A DNA stretch of 64,000 nt from Sacculina carcini (Eukaryota > Arthropoda > Thecostraca > Sacculinidae). The DNA is taken from positions 3,202,501 through 3,266,500 of the forward strand of contig OU696576.1 in NCBI GenBank assembly GCA_916048095.2. Direction: 5' to 3'. Shown one piece after another: positions 21,401 to 32,708 of this stretch (position 1 is its first letter; each line of letters starts with the position of its first letter). The position numbers and the translations under genes were made by a program. Below the pieces are notes generated by a model, which saw nothing but the letters and a program-made list of their open reading frames with translations, made no database searches and was not told the origin of the DNA.

Positions 21401-22470
21401 ATGGATGAGACACTTCCTTTTGACGTGGAAACTGACGCGTCCGACGTGGCGATCGCCGCTGTACTGGCCCAGAATGGACGCCCTGTAGCGTTCTTTTCAA
21501 GAACATTTCAAGGACCCGAGAAATTATACGCATCAGTGTAAAAAGAAGCGCAGGCCATCATCGAAGCAGACCGTCACTGGCGTCATTATCTAACTGGAAG
21601 ACGTTTCATCATAAGGACTGATCAGAGATATGTGAGCTTCAAGTTTGACAAGCAACATATAAGTCAGATAAAGAACGACAAAATTTTGCGTTGGCGTCTA
21701 GAGCTGTCCTGTTACGACTACGACATCGTTTTCCTACCTGGCCATCTTACGAGAATGTAACTCTTGACATATCCTCCAGGCCTCATTGTGGAGCAGCCTG
21801 CAGTGGTGTCGATGCGTTGAGGTGTCTCCATGAAGCTTTATGTCATCCTGGCGTCACTCGCCTGTGTAATTTCATCAGGATCAAGAATTTGCCATATTCT
21901 TTAGAGGATGTTCGAAAGGTCATCCGGTCATGCAAAGTGTGTGCCGAAGTCAAACCAAGATTTAATCAACCTGAGAAGACTAATCTAATTAAAGCAACAC
22001 AACCATTTGAAAGTTTAAATATAGACTTCAAGGGACCTTTACCAAGCACAGATAAGAATTGCTATTTTTCTGAATATCATAGACGAGTATTCTCGCTTTC
22101 CGTTTGTGTATCCATGTTCGAACAAGACTGCCGTTACCGTCATCGACTGCCTTGCGCATCTATTCTCCATTTTTGGTATGCCGGCATACATACACAGCGA
22201 CAGAGGATCGTCTTTCATGAGCAGGGAGGTTTAAGATTTCTTAATGAGAAAAGGAATAGCGTGCAGCAGAACAACGAGCTATAATCCACAAGGGAATAGT
22301 CAGGTCGAGCGTTTTAACGGAGTCATATGGAAAAGTGTTTTGATGGCTCTGAAGTCTCGTGGGCTTCAGACATAGCAGACTGTTTTGCCGGATGTTCTGC
22401 ATTCTATACGCTCGTTGTTGTGCACATCTATCAATTCAACTCCACATGAAAGACTATAAAACTTCACACG
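21401..22470 (+). pseudogene. Gypsy-3 RNase H and integrase
   Basis: RNase H starts ETDASDVAIAAVLAQNGRP, with FSRTFQGPEKLYASV followed by a stop, then RTDQRYVSF. The integrase zinc domain is clear at about 21820-21960 (HEALCHPGVTRLC...SCKVCAEVK). Core motifs are IDFKGPLPST, HSDRGSSF and NPQGNSQVERFNG, giving D, D and E in three different frames. Stops and frameshifts between them show decay. It normally joins retrotransposon DNA to the host genome. Confidence 0.87.
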
Positions 22471-22499
22471 ACATTCTTCTTCAGGTGCGTCGGTTCCTT

Positions 22500-22966
22500 C
22501 TTGGCTCTATCATCCAGGTCGTGTTCTTCTGAAGCGCCACAAAAATGGCAAGCAAAAATGAACCTCTTATTGAAGAAGTGGAACTCATACAGGCAAATCC
22601 ACATTATGCTCATATTCGAAATCGAGCAGGTGTCGAAACGACCGTATCTACAAGACACTTGGCACCATCACATGTTTCTACTGATCGTGAGTCTACTGTT
22701 ATCTCCAGTGATGCTGTGAATGAACTGACTACTCGAGGTGACGCGTCGAGCCCTACCAATCCGGCAAATACAGATTTTTCGAACTCAGATCCTTCCGGAC
22801 CACAGGCATCCAGACACTCGGGTGAGACTGGTGGCGAAGCAAACGACGAAAGTAGAGTCGAAGCTGGTGATGAGGTTCAGACTGTCCGAAGGTCGAGTCG
22901 CGTCCGTAGACCGCCCAGTCGTTTTAGAGAATATATTTGCGATTTTAGAGGGGGATTTTTAGAGAT
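22500..22966 (+). pseudogene. Gypsy-3 integrase C-terminal tail
   Basis: The open frame reads VELIQANPHYAHIRNRAGVE and STRHLAPS, then an acidic, serine-rich stretch, and ends RRSSRVRRPPSRFREYI. This order, an SH3-like tail and then an arginine-rich RRSSRxRRPPxR end, is common in Ty3/Gypsy pol proteins. The run GAGGGGGA at 22948-22955, shortly before the LTR, may be the polypurine tract. Confidence 0.8.
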
Positions 22967-23270
22967 TGTTATGAAATCTTGGCTATTTTTGAGCGTTCAT
23001 CTGGCGGCGCTGTGGATATTTTCTGTATAACAACAACATATTATGCCTTGCACCATCGTGGTTTGCGTGCACATCTCCGGGTATATTTGTGTGTTGAATA
23101 TTCTGTAAATAGCACATTTTGGTCAATCATTTTGTTAAATTGTGTACTTACAATTATCCTGTATATATAAGGTTTTATGGTTCACAAATATATTTGTACT
23201 TTGTTTTGTTTGAGGAGATGTGTGTTTTGTGATGAATATAGCCTATGGTTGAGGCCAATCTTTCATAACA
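22967..23270 (+). repeat. Gypsy-3 3' LTR (complete)
   Basis: A 304-bp direct repeat of 15331-15625, starting TGTTATGAAATCTTGG and ending CTTTCATAACA; the two tips are inverted copies. The segment corresponding to the self-priming arm is present but has one change (GAATATAG for GAATAAAG). Confidence 0.88.
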
Positions 23271-23334
23271 ATACCCAAATAGCTTGTGGCAAATATATTG
23301 AAGAAAATCAAGAAAAGACGGAACAACGCGATCA

Positions 23335-23511
23335 CACTTCAAAAACACACCAAATAATACCCATTTTCCCCTCACTCTCCCATACAAGCTCACGCAAATT
23401 CAAAATCCTTGTTTAATCGATAAATTCAAGACAGTATATATTACACTACATTTAAATCCATAACTCTCGTGATAAACATCACAACGGCACTTCGCAATAA
23501 TTACAACAACA
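23335..23511 (-). repeat. second copy of the Gypsy-2-type LTR
   Basis: Matches 6576-6702 plus 11037-11061, without the Gypsy-1 insertion, and thus shows the empty target site at GATAAACATCACAACGG. It lies 65 bp beyond Gypsy-3, in the orientation expected of the Gypsy-2 5' LTR. The short stretch between (23271-23334) does not encode the missing gag N-terminus recognisably. A solitary LTR of the same family is an alternative. Confidence 0.65.
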
Positions 23512-24437
23512 AAGGAATAATATGCTCTTAAATTATCGATCATGAAAACTCCTCCAGTATGAATGTCATCAGTAGATTCACTTGGTCTTTATACTTTCAT
23601 GTTTCTACATTAGCAAATCCGCATAGAAATCCGTGGTGAAGGCTGTGCAAAACTGGGGTCACAAGAAACATGTCTTGATTAACAGCAGCCATATAAGTCA
23701 ACGCGGGATTCACCACCAGTGAATAAGACGTGTGCGTGTGCAATGAGTGAGAAGCTGAAACAGTAAACACAGTCATCTAACCAGTCACAAACTCCGGGAC
23801 CACTCACCACCAATAAAACACTTCAACACAAACCGCACAGTTTAATTATACATGGGCACCTGTGTCAACCTTGTATTTGTTTATAATCGAACGTTCCGAC
23901 GGTAATTATAACTTTTTGGAACGACACAAATACCACACAAATACAGAAGGCTTCCAGTTGAAATCGATCTTGATGAAGGTACTGTATAACTCAGGATGTC
24001 GTCCGCTCGGAACGTGACAGAAACATGACATGCGTGTTTGTAGTGTCAAGTGATATCAATGATGGACAAAACCCTCTACTCTGTTGTACCGGTTATACTG
24101 GCCAGAATAACAGGAAGAAACAACTGCAAAATTGTACAAATATATTGTATAATTTTTTCTAACAAGTGCTGCGTTTATCTATCATAATTCACGGCTTTCA
24201 TACATTCCCTGTTGCCAATTGGTGCGTGTGTTGCGTCGATGCGGGTTTATTTCGACGCTCAACAGCAACGAGTTGACCTTATAAGGCGCGATGAGACCAC
24301 ATATCGCCGCAGACCTCGGTGTATCGTTCACGTACCGCGTGACACATTTCACATACATATATATACATGCGCACCTGAGAAGAACCCAACAACCCAGAGC
24401 TTACATCAATACGCATACAGGCACACACACACACAGT
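23512..24437. other. no gene recognised
   Basis: AT-rich unique-looking sequence with short open frames only. It ends in a (CA)n run at 24420-24434, which appears to be the insertion point of LINE-A. Confidence 0.5.
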
Positions 24438-24438
24438 G

Positions 24439-25155
24439 TATGTAAAGAAAGTGTATGTAAACAAATCAAATAGTGCAAATGTTGTTGGTTATGATAATAT
24501 ATGCTGGAGAAGTCGTATTCGATATCACAGAATGAAACAACATTACAACAAATGTAAAAACTATGAAAACTACAGAAGTTTGATCAGTGAAAGAAGACAA
24601 TATAAAGCGGAATTGAAAAGAGTTGAAGCCAGTAGGAAAGGAAATATTGTGCAAAAACTGAAAGCTTCAAAGAGTAGATATCCAAAAACATTTTGGAAAA
24701 TTTTGATAAATGCAAACAGGAGCAAAGATATACCTATAAATTTAGACATCATGCGGCAGCATTTTTCAAGTTTATCAGACAAGCTGAAAATTACTGATTC
24801 GCAAACCGAAGAACAGATAAATGAACAAAGGGAGAGCGATAACAAAGAACAAGACTTACTGAATTCGCCAATAAAAGGGTATGATATAAAAAATACCATA
24901 AGAAAACTGAAAAATGGAAAAGCGGCCGGAATGGATGGTGTCACGAACGAACAAATAAAGACGACGGAGACTACTTTAATACCGGTTTTTCTGAAGCTAT
25001 TCAATAAGATATTAGACACAGCAGAATTTCCCAGTGAATGGAAAATAGGAATGATTGTGCCGATATACAAAAAAAGAGAAACATTGAAGACCCTGACAAT
25101 TATTGAGGAATAACACTCTTGAGCTGTATAGGAAAATTCTTTACATCAATATTAA
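24439..25155 (+). pseudogene. LINE-A ORF2, linker and RT start
   Basis: Lysine-rich linker followed by KLKNGKAAGMDGVTNEQIK, the standard segment before a LINE RT, then FPSEWKIGMIVPIYKK. A frame change near 25090 and an in-frame TGA follow; beyond it the text GITLLSCIGKFFTSIL continues RT block 1. It ends at the LINE-B insertion and resumes at 32714 with NERLKKYSDK. Confidence 0.85.
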
Positions 25156-25593
25156 CAGTGATAGAGTGATAGAGTAGCTGTGATAGTGTGTGGACGTTTT
25201 TTCACTGCTGCCAGCTTTTTCAATGCTTTCCAGTGGTTTTTCTTGGCAGACAGAATTAATTTTTTGTTAGTGAGTAGAACCAGTCCATTGCATCAAAATC
25301 ACCAAAATTTCGTTTCAGCAAATTTTCCGATTTTGCCGTGAGAGAGTCGAGAAGATTAACCGTTTTATTTGAATCGTTCGCCAACTAGCAAATCAAAATT
25401 ACTAAAAAACGCTGATTAACCATTTTCAGCGTGCTTTGTTCCATTCGGACCTCAGCTGACAAAAATTATTTTCTAAGGATTTTAATAGCGATTCATTTAT
25501 TTTTGTGAAATTCGACCTACAGACAACAGTCAGTGGTTGCCTGACTGTTTGAGTGAAGACGTGTTAGTTGTGCTTGACTTTATGTTCTTGTAA

Positions 25594-26341
25594 TTGTCCT
25601 TCAACTGTGCGGCAATGACAAACATTGGTGAATTGTCAGAGGCGTTGAAAGAATGTCTGATGAGTCCGGGAGTTTCGGAGGCAATCAAGGAGAAATTGGT
25701 GGCACCAGCGATAAAGGCTGCAGTGGAGGCTCTGTCCGCCAAGGATATAGAACTGGTGGAGATGAAGAACGAGCTTCGTGAAGCTCAAGCAAAAATAAAT
25801 CTCCTCGAGCAACAAATGCTGCGCAAGAACCTTTGCGTATCAGGAGTAGAAGAGGTGAGTGGAGAAGATACGCAAAAGATCGTGCAAAGCCTATCTGCAA
25901 CACTAAATACAGATATATCAACCGAAGATGTTGAAGAGGTTCACAGAATCGGTCAGCCAAAAGATGGTCAACACCGCACCATACTGGTCAAATTCGAAAA
26001 GCTCCGCAAAAGACAGCAAGTATTTGAAGCGAGGAAGCATCTGAAAAGTACCAAGAAGACACAAAAAGTGTATGTTAACGACCACCTGACCAGAAACAAC
26101 AGCAGTACTATGCATGAGCTCAGAAAGATGGAACGGGAGGGCAAGATTTACTCCGCTTGGACAGTAAACGGCCAAATATAAATGCGACTCACCGAGAACG
26201 CCCGTGTGGTCAATGTCTACAGTACGGAAGACGTTATTGCGCAAACTGGCCCGGCTGGACTAGTGCCAAGTGCGCCGGTTGTGTCCAACCAAGCTGTGGC
26301 ATCGACTGAGTCGCTCATTGGAGGATGTATAGTCATATTAA
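25594..26341 (+). pseudogene. LINE-B ORF1 protein with coiled coil and RRM-like core
   Basis: N-terminal helices (EALKECLMSPGVSEAIKEKL, LVEMKNELREAQAKINLLEQ) give a coiled coil at residues 45-80. An RRM-like core follows (RKNLCVSGVEE, EEVHRIGQ, RTILVKFEK), then a C-terminal part (KVYVNDHLTRNN, GKIYSAWTVNGQI). An in-frame TAA at about 26179 interrupts the tail, which otherwise runs to 26341. ORF1 proteins of this type trimerise and coat the LINE RNA. Confidence 0.85.
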
Positions 26342-26448
26342 TTCATCATTAGGCTATTGTTTGATTATAAGATACGCGATTTATATACTGTCTCTACTGA
26401 AAATTTGAATGCCGCACAGTACTATATTCTGTGTTATGTGCTGTGTGT

Positions 26449-26450
<2 letters not shown>

Positions 26451-26503
<53 letters not shown>

Positions 26504-26526
26504 TGTGTGTGTATGTGTGTGTGTGT
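26451..26526 (+). repeat. (GT)n microsatellite
   Basis: Almost pure GT dinucleotides with one CT interruption, between the two ORFs of LINE-B. GT-rich text continues to about 26640. The cysteine/valine open frame through it is a by-product of the repeat. Confidence 0.95.
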
Positions 26527-26792
26527 ATTTTGCTTGTGAGTGCGTACTTACGTGTGTGAGTAGTTGCTTATGTGTGTGTGCGTAGTTGCTCTTATGCAGG
26601 TGTGTAGTTGTGTGTGTGTGCGTGTGTGGTTCAATGAGTGCGCTGATAAGAAAGCAAGTGATAATTCAAGGGCAACATGCATGCATACAGAAACGCTATC
26701 CTTTGAGTGGCTCGATATTTTTCTTTCGTATGAAAGCTATAAAAATTACCAAATCGTATTTTGTTGCTATACGTTGTTCTTATACGTTGTGA

Positions 26793-28213
26793 ATGCGTGT
26801 TCCTATACGCTGTTTAGCAATCAGCAGTATTACCAGTATGAAAATGATTAACGAGGAAACATTCAAAGCTGACATTGATGATACAGAAAACGGTAATAAC
26901 AGATTTGGTGTGTACACGGTGGACACATTTAATGACGCATTAAATAATTCGCAAGGTTTCAATATGTTACATATAAATGCACGCAGTCTCAACAAGCACA
27001 TTGATGACTTGACAACGTTAATGAGGGAACTAGAGGTGAATTTCGATGTCATCGCTGTTTCTGAGACATGGGTCAATGACAGCACAATTGATTTATACCA
27101 AATAGACGAGTTTGAAGCCTTCCATCAAATGAGGCATGATAAGAGAGGCGGTGGTGTTGCAATATTTGTCAACAAGAAACACCAATCACAACACGTGCCT
27201 CGTCTCAGCGTAAACGTGACGGATGTCATGGAAATGATTACAGTCGACATAACTATTGATCGGCGTAAAATACGAGCGTCGTGTATTTACCGACCACCAG
27301 GCACAATGGTGCATACATTTTCTGTGGAAATAAATAAGTTGACTGAATATTCAAGCAACAACTATTGGCTGCTGATGGGTGATTTCAACATGAATTTGTT
27401 GAACACTGAAGGCCACGCGCAACGCAAACCTTCTTCATGACCATGACCAATAATGGTTTTTATCCCTTAATAAAGTCAGCGACCAGAGAAACTCATCGCT
27501 CAAGCACCTCGATTGATAATATATTTACCAATTGTGTTTCCAGTACATTGACGAGTGGTGTAATATGCGAGGATATCTCCGACCATTTCCCAATTTTTAC
27601 AAGGCTCAATATTACTCAATCTGCACGAGAAGAACATCTCTTGCTGAAAAGGAAATATTCACCTAAGCGATTACTACGACTCAAGCAGGAGCTGGAGCAG
27701 ATAAACTGGGAAATGATAGAAGGGGATAATGTGAATACGACATACGAGCGATTCCTTGTATTATATATGCGGGCAGTAGATAATCACATGCCGCTACAAA
27801 CAGTGAAAAAGAGAGAAGTACAGAAAAGGCCGTGGATAACAAAAGGCATCAGAAAATCTAGTCGCACCAAACGCCAATTGTACACGAAATTTCTTACAAC
27901 AAAAGTCGAAGACCACAGGAAGTTGTATTTATCCTATAAGAATATGTTGTCCAAGGTGGTGATTCAGAGCAAAAGACTATACTATCGTGAGTTTTTCGCG
28001 GATATAACGGTTTCAGCCAAGGAAAAGTGGACAAAAACAAAAAATGAAATTAAGATGACATCTCGGAAAAAGGAACGCATTCATAAACTAAGAGACGACG
28101 GGGGCACTTCAGATGTGGTCCGTACTATATCAGACCTATTGAATAACTGCTTTGTTGATGTCGGAGTGGACCTGTCAAACAAATTACCAGTGACTGACGT
28201 GAATCCTCTAGAG
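26793..28213 (+). pseudogene. LINE-B endonuclease domain
   Basis: AP-endonuclease text: MLHINARSLNKHIDDL, AVSETWVND, GGGVAIFVN, CIYRPPG, LMGDFNMNLL and, after a frameshift near 27425, SIDNIFTN and EDISDHFPIF. The linker toward the RT continues until the hAT transposon interrupts it at NPLE. Endonuclease catalytic residues are recognisable on both sides of the shift. Confidence 0.88.
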
Positions 28214-30625
28214 CAGCGTTTCTCAACCGGGGGCCCGTGGCCCCCCAAGGGGGCCACGAGCCTTCAACCGGGGGGCCACGAGCTGACATCGAAAAATGTA
28301 ATTCAGAATGCAAAAGCCTGGAGTGCACAAAGTGGTGAAACCACGGTCATAAGCGAAGAGTTTTAGGAAGGAGGGAATATCTCAATGTCTGTTGTGCGCA
28401 TGCGCTATCACTACCATGGTACGGCCACGTTCCTTGGCGCCAGTATCCCACTGGACTGGACAGAGGAAGAAAAGGTGCGTGTTCTCATGACGTATTGGTT
28501 TTCCGTACAATTCGCTAAGTTTTGAGATAAAATATTTTCACACTAATACATGTTCACTTCACATTTATATTATCGTATGCTTCAGTGCACCACAGCAAGA
28601 AAAATAGTAACAAGTGAATTTCGTCTACGATTGTTATTTTTGTTTTGTTTTGAAAGAGCATTTTCAAACCAAATTTTTAACCGTGTTATTGCTGTTTTTC
28701 AGATGTCGAAGGTTCGAAAATGGAACGATAGCTACGTCAAGTTTGGATTTACGAAGGTCATTCGAGACGGTGTGGACTGCGCACAATGTCTGCATTGCTC
28801 AGTGGTGATGTCAAATGCATCACTACGTCCTTCCAAACTTTCAAACCATCGCGAGAAGGTTCATCCCCAAAGGAAAGATTATAATATTGATGCCCTGTCT
28901 ACGAAACGAGCACGGTACGACCGTGAAGCGACACTTCCAAAATTTGGATTCCGGCCAGAAGAAAAACATGCTCTTTAATCCAGCTACGAAGTGGCATACC
29001 GAATTGTGAAGTGCAAGAAGCCGCATAATATTGCTGAGGAGCTTATCAAGCCATGTACAGAGAAAATGGTGGAACTGATGATCGGACCAGAGGCAAAAAT
29101 AAAATCCAGCAAGTTTCGCTCTCCGATGACACGATCCGCCGACGGATTGATGACATGGCCGCTGATGTGTGCCGTCAAATTTGCTGTAAAATCAAGCAAA
29201 GTACGCTCCAGGCTAGCCTTCACCTTGATGAGTCTACCGACACCTTTTTGGAGAGCCAGTTGATCGCCTTTGCTCGCTACGAGAAAGAAAGAAAGGTGAA
29301 GGAAGAGTTCTTATTCTGCAATACTCTGCCAACCACAACGACAGTAAAGAATGTCAAAGCCATCGTGGACTCTTTTTGAAGCGAATGGACTCAGCTGGCG
29401 GAATTTCAAGCACATTTGTACCGATGGTGCCCCAGCGATGATTGGCGTCAAAGGAGGGTTCGTCACGCTTGTGAAGAATGAATGGCCCCACGTGACATCT
29501 TCCCACTGTTCACTACACCGATATGCTCTTGCGTCAAAAACTCTACCGCTGCGTTTGTTGGAAGTAATGGATGTTGCGGTCAAAGTGATCAACTTCATTC
29601 GTGCGAAGGCGAAAAATCATCGGTTCTTCCAACTTCTGACCAACGACATGGGAGCGCAACATGTGGGACTTCTGTATTACACTAAAGTTCGTTGGCTATC
29701 GAGGGGGAAATGCCTCTCTCGGTTGTATGAACTCCGTTTAGACACATAAACTTTCATGCGAGAGAACGAAAATAACCTCCATGTCCACTTTGACAATGAA
29801 GAGTTTGTCGTGGTGCTAGCCTACCTGGCCGATATATCCGCCCGACTCAACGAAATGAACCAGTCTTTACAAGGCCGTGATGTGACAGTCAGTGACGTTC
29901 AAGACAAGCTTGCCGGACTGTCTGCTCGAATGGGAGTCTGGCAGGCACGAATCAGGGCTGGATACACAACCTCGTTTCCTTTCTTGAACGAGCATCTGCA
30001 GACGCAGATGATTGAACTTCCCGTCGGCATCAAATAATGCATAATTGGGCATCTCGACATTCTCTCCGCTGAGTTCAAATCTTATTTCGACGATGTTCCA
30101 TTGGATGTTTCATGGCACAGAGACCCATTCAACACCGAAGTTGAACCTACTGAAGACGAAGCAGAGGAGCTTGCAGAGTTCAAGGTCTCAAAAGCAAGGA
30201 AGGTCGCCTTCAGTAACAGAGAAGACCTCTCCAGCTTCTGGTTGTCTATTCAGGATGCATATCCACTACTCAGCAAGAAAGCATACGAAATGCACGCTCA
30301 ATTCGCCACAATTTACCTTTGTGAATCTGGATTTTCTGACATGGCGACCATTAAAACGAAGTCCAGAAACCGTCTTGATGTTGGTAACGATATACGCCTT
30401 GCTGTGTCCAAGACGGAGCCGGACGTAAGAGGTCTCGTCACATGAGCCCAACAGCAAGTGTCCCATTGGTTATATTGTTCAGCAAAGATTCTTACATTGA
30501 TGTATAATTTGAGTGACTGAATATACAATTCAAAACAAAATCTGCGTTTTTTAAAGGGCAGGGGGCCACAAGTGTTAGCCACTCGCTGAGGGGGGCCACG
30601 AGCTATCAAAGGTTGAGAGGCGCTG
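28214..30625 (+). mobile_element. hAT transposon (2412 bp) inside LINE-B
   Basis: Termini CAGCGTTTCTCAACC and, inverted, CAGCGCCTCTCAACC (13 of 15 identical). Exact 8-bp target duplication CTCTAGAG at 28206-28213 and 30626-30633. Both subterminal regions carry GGGGGCCACGAG motifs, possible transposase-binding repeats. It holds one transposase relic of about 580 codons. The duplication fits the hAT pattern with central TA. Confidence 0.95.
28703..30445 (+). pseudogene. hAT transposase, ZBED5-like
   Basis: Starts ATG (MSKVRKWNDSYVKFGF). A BED-type zinc finger follows (CAQCLHCSVVM, LSNHREKVHP), then TLPKFGF, YEVAYRIVKCKKPHNIAEEL and LDESTDTF, the first catalytic aspartate region. ICTDGAPAMIG carries the second; CSLHRYALASK and VRWLSRGKCLSRLYEL follow. 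The C-terminal dimerisation text is CESGFSDMATIKTKSRNRLD. The wording resembles ZBED5-type hAT proteins. Three in-frame stops (about 28976, 29747, 30035) and two single-base shifts (in the A run near 29095 and the T run near 29377) disable it. Confidence 0.9.
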
Positions 30626-31031
30626 CTCTAGAGCATGTTGAAAAAGTGAACGACTCAATGTTCATTAGTCCAGCAACGGAGTGGGAGGTATTCAACGTTA
30701 TTAGACGTAGTAAGAGTAAACTTTCTACAGATTGCAATAACATTAGTATGAACCTGTTAAAAAGTTGTTCCAGATATATTTCGAGACCACTTGCGTACAT
30801 ATTCAACCTATCTATCACAACAGGTATTTTTCCGACGCTGATGAAAACAGCTAAAGTAATTCCTCTTTTTAAATCAGGAGATAGGTCTGACAAAGGAAAT
30901 TATCGTCCAATATCGATTGTAGACACATTTTCGAAAATATTTGAAAAGTTGTTCAATGACAGACTGAAGAAATTCTTATGCAAACATCACATAATCAATG
31001 AAAATCAATACGGCTTTCAATCAAGCAAGGA

Positions 31032-31328
31032 TTCCGCCTCGTAGACGAGTGGCTAAGACACACGCTCTGTGCACGAGAGGTCCAGGGTTCGATTCCCTGG
31101 CGAGGTGAAACGGATGGGTTCGTTTCTTAAAGTGATAGCCCAATTGCCGCAAGGCGGGTTTCGTGTGCGCGCAGCCGTACAGTTTTCTGTGCTGGCCGTG
31201 ACTGCGATAACCTGTGTGGCGGCCGGACCTGCGGTGTGCCAGCCGGGGCCGTGAGGCTTTGCCCCCGCAAAATTACACGCGAACACAGCCTTCTCTACTG
31301 CTGTGTTCAAATTCGTAATTATATATAT
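31032..31328 (+). mobile_element. tRNA-derived SINE
   Basis: A 297-bp insertion with 9-bp target duplication AAGCAAGGA (31023-31031 and 31329-31337). The head (31035-31107) folds like a tRNA: acceptor arms CGCCTCG and CGAGGTG, A box near TAGACGAGTGG, T arm around GGGTTCGATTCCC, and an anticodon-like loop GTGCACG. The body is GC-rich and unrelated to LINE-B, and the tail is AT-rich (TTATATATAT). SINEs are transcribed by RNA polymerase III from the internal A and B boxes and mobilised by LINE proteins. Confidence 0.9.
31035..31107 (+). ncRNA. tRNA-like head of the SINE (pol III promoter)
   Basis: The 7-bp acceptor pairing (one G-T wobble), a T stem CAGGG/CCCTG around TTCGATT, and a 4-bp anticodon stem CTCT/AGAG with a seven-base loop reading GCA at the anticodon position make a tRNA origin clear, possibly tRNA-Cys. 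It is part of a SINE and is not called as a working tRNA gene. Confidence 0.7.
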
Positions 31329-32708
31329 AAGCAAGGATACATCACACGCCATTCTAGACATGATCAATGAAATTACAGTGTTTTGATGAAAAAGAAAATG
31401 CTGCTGGTGTATTCCTCGATCTAAAAAAAGCGTTTGACACCGTAAATCACGATTTACTGAAAAGGAAATGTGAATGTTATGGAATTCGAGGCAATGCACA
31501 TGACTGGCTATCAACTTACCTTTCCGAAAGAAAACAATATGTTGAATTGGATAATGAACGGTCAACACTGCGAACAATACAATGTGGAGTGCCCAAGGGT
31601 TCTGTATTAGGTCCTACTCTCTTCTTGATATATATAAATTATATCTTCAGTGTGGCAAAAAATTGCAAAATAATAGTATTCGCTGACGATACAAATTTGT
31701 TTTTCAAGGACAAATGTGCCAATAATTTGTATGGAAAAATCAATTCAGAAGTAGCAAGCATACACAATTGGTTCATCTCCAACAAACTCACAGTGAACAT
31801 TGAAAAATCCTGTCATGTATTATTCAATAAAAGGGCTCGCTGTCAAGTCGGTACCGTAAAATTAGGGAGCTAAGTTATCGAGAAGAGTGAAAAAACAAAA
31901 TTTCTAGGAGGCATCCTTGACAGCTGTCTGAACTGGAAAGAACAAATACATAAAGTGTCTTCCAATCTGAGCAGAATAAATTTCATATTTAGTAAAACTA
32001 GGAATATATTCGATAAAAAAATAAATATACAGTTATACAACACGCTGCTTAAACCACATATGCAATACTGTTGCGAAACATGGGGAAATACGTTCAAAAC
32101 AAACTTGGAACCAATAAGAATCGCCCAAAGAAGAGCATTGAGAATAATAATGAATAAACACTTACATGAGCGTTCTACTCCATTGTTCAAACAACTGAAC
32201 ATTATGAAACTTGACGAACTGATCAAATAAAATACTTTAATGAAAATGTTCAATGCATTCAAAACTCGTCTTCCGAAGAATATACAAAATAACTTCGAAG
32301 TAAATCCCAGGCACGTAGACAAAGCGGTTCCTTTTGCACGCACAAAAACAAGAGACCTGACACTTTTTCATCAAGGAATCCGACTTTGGAACCAATTAGC
32401 AAGTACAATCAAAATGTCCCAATCGATGTCAGCTTTCAAGAAAATAGTAAGAACACAATATATTCGAACTTATGCTTCATACACATATTGCTTATGAGTA
32501 TGGGAACATCTTGACAGTGTGGCATGATGAAAAAACTTTCATTTTTATTATTAGTTGTATATGTTATATATGTTAATGTATATTGTATGTTGAAAAAGGG
32601 CAGTACAAGCCTCCAGGCTTCTTATGCCCAGCCATCCTAACATTGCAAATTTTCAGGTATTTTGTGAGTGAATGTTTGTGTTATGTTGGGTTTGGCAAAT
32701 ATATGATG

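Larger units (their letters stand above)
15331..23270 (+). mobile_element. Gypsy-3: Ty3/Gypsy LTR retrotransposon split by LINE-2
   Basis: Direct LTRs (15331-15625 and 22967-23270) bound gag-protease-RT at 15655-17724 and RNase H-integrase at 21401-22960. The two halves are separated by LINE-2. The complete 3' LTR has inverted tips, TGTTATGAA and TTCATAACA. The 5' LTR lacks its first 11 bases, so its junction with Gypsy-2 gag suffered a small deletion. Several in-frame stops and one frameshift disable the coding region. The sequence just after the 5' LTR pairs with the LTR itself, suggesting Tf1-type self-priming. Confidence 0.9.
30626..32497 (+). pseudogene. LINE-B reverse transcriptase
   Basis: After the hAT the frame resumes (EHVEKVNDSMFISPATEWE) with KAKLSTDC-like linker text, NYRPISIVDTFSKIFEKL and ENQYGFQ. 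The SINE then interrupts. RT motif A is FLDLKKAFDTVNHDLL, motif B CGVPKGSVLGPTLF and motif C FADDTNLF. A stop at 31871 and another near 32228 precede the C-terminal parts (KPHMQYCCETWG, GIRLWNQLAS), ending at 32497. The catalytic residues are preserved. Confidence 0.88.
25156..32708 (+). mobile_element. LINE-B: near full-length LINE carrying a hAT and a SINE
   Basis: Flanked by the exact 5-bp duplication ATTAA (25151-25155 and 32709-32713); removing the insert restores the LINE-A reading frame text. It contains a long 5' leader (25156-25593), ORF1 (25594-26341), a GT microsatellite and ORF2 (26793-32497). ORF2 is broken by a hAT transposon (28214-30625) and a tRNA-derived SINE (31032-31328). 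The 3' end reads GGGTTTGGCAAATATATGAT, and a similar 3' fragment is found near 50700. Confidence 0.9.

Noticed and set aside
26357..26539. Cys/Val repeat frame
   Set aside because: Translation of the (GT)n tract.
31035..31107. Functional tRNA gene
   Set aside because: The tRNA-like fold is the head of a SINE with target duplications, inserted in a LINE; a working tRNA gene is not supported.
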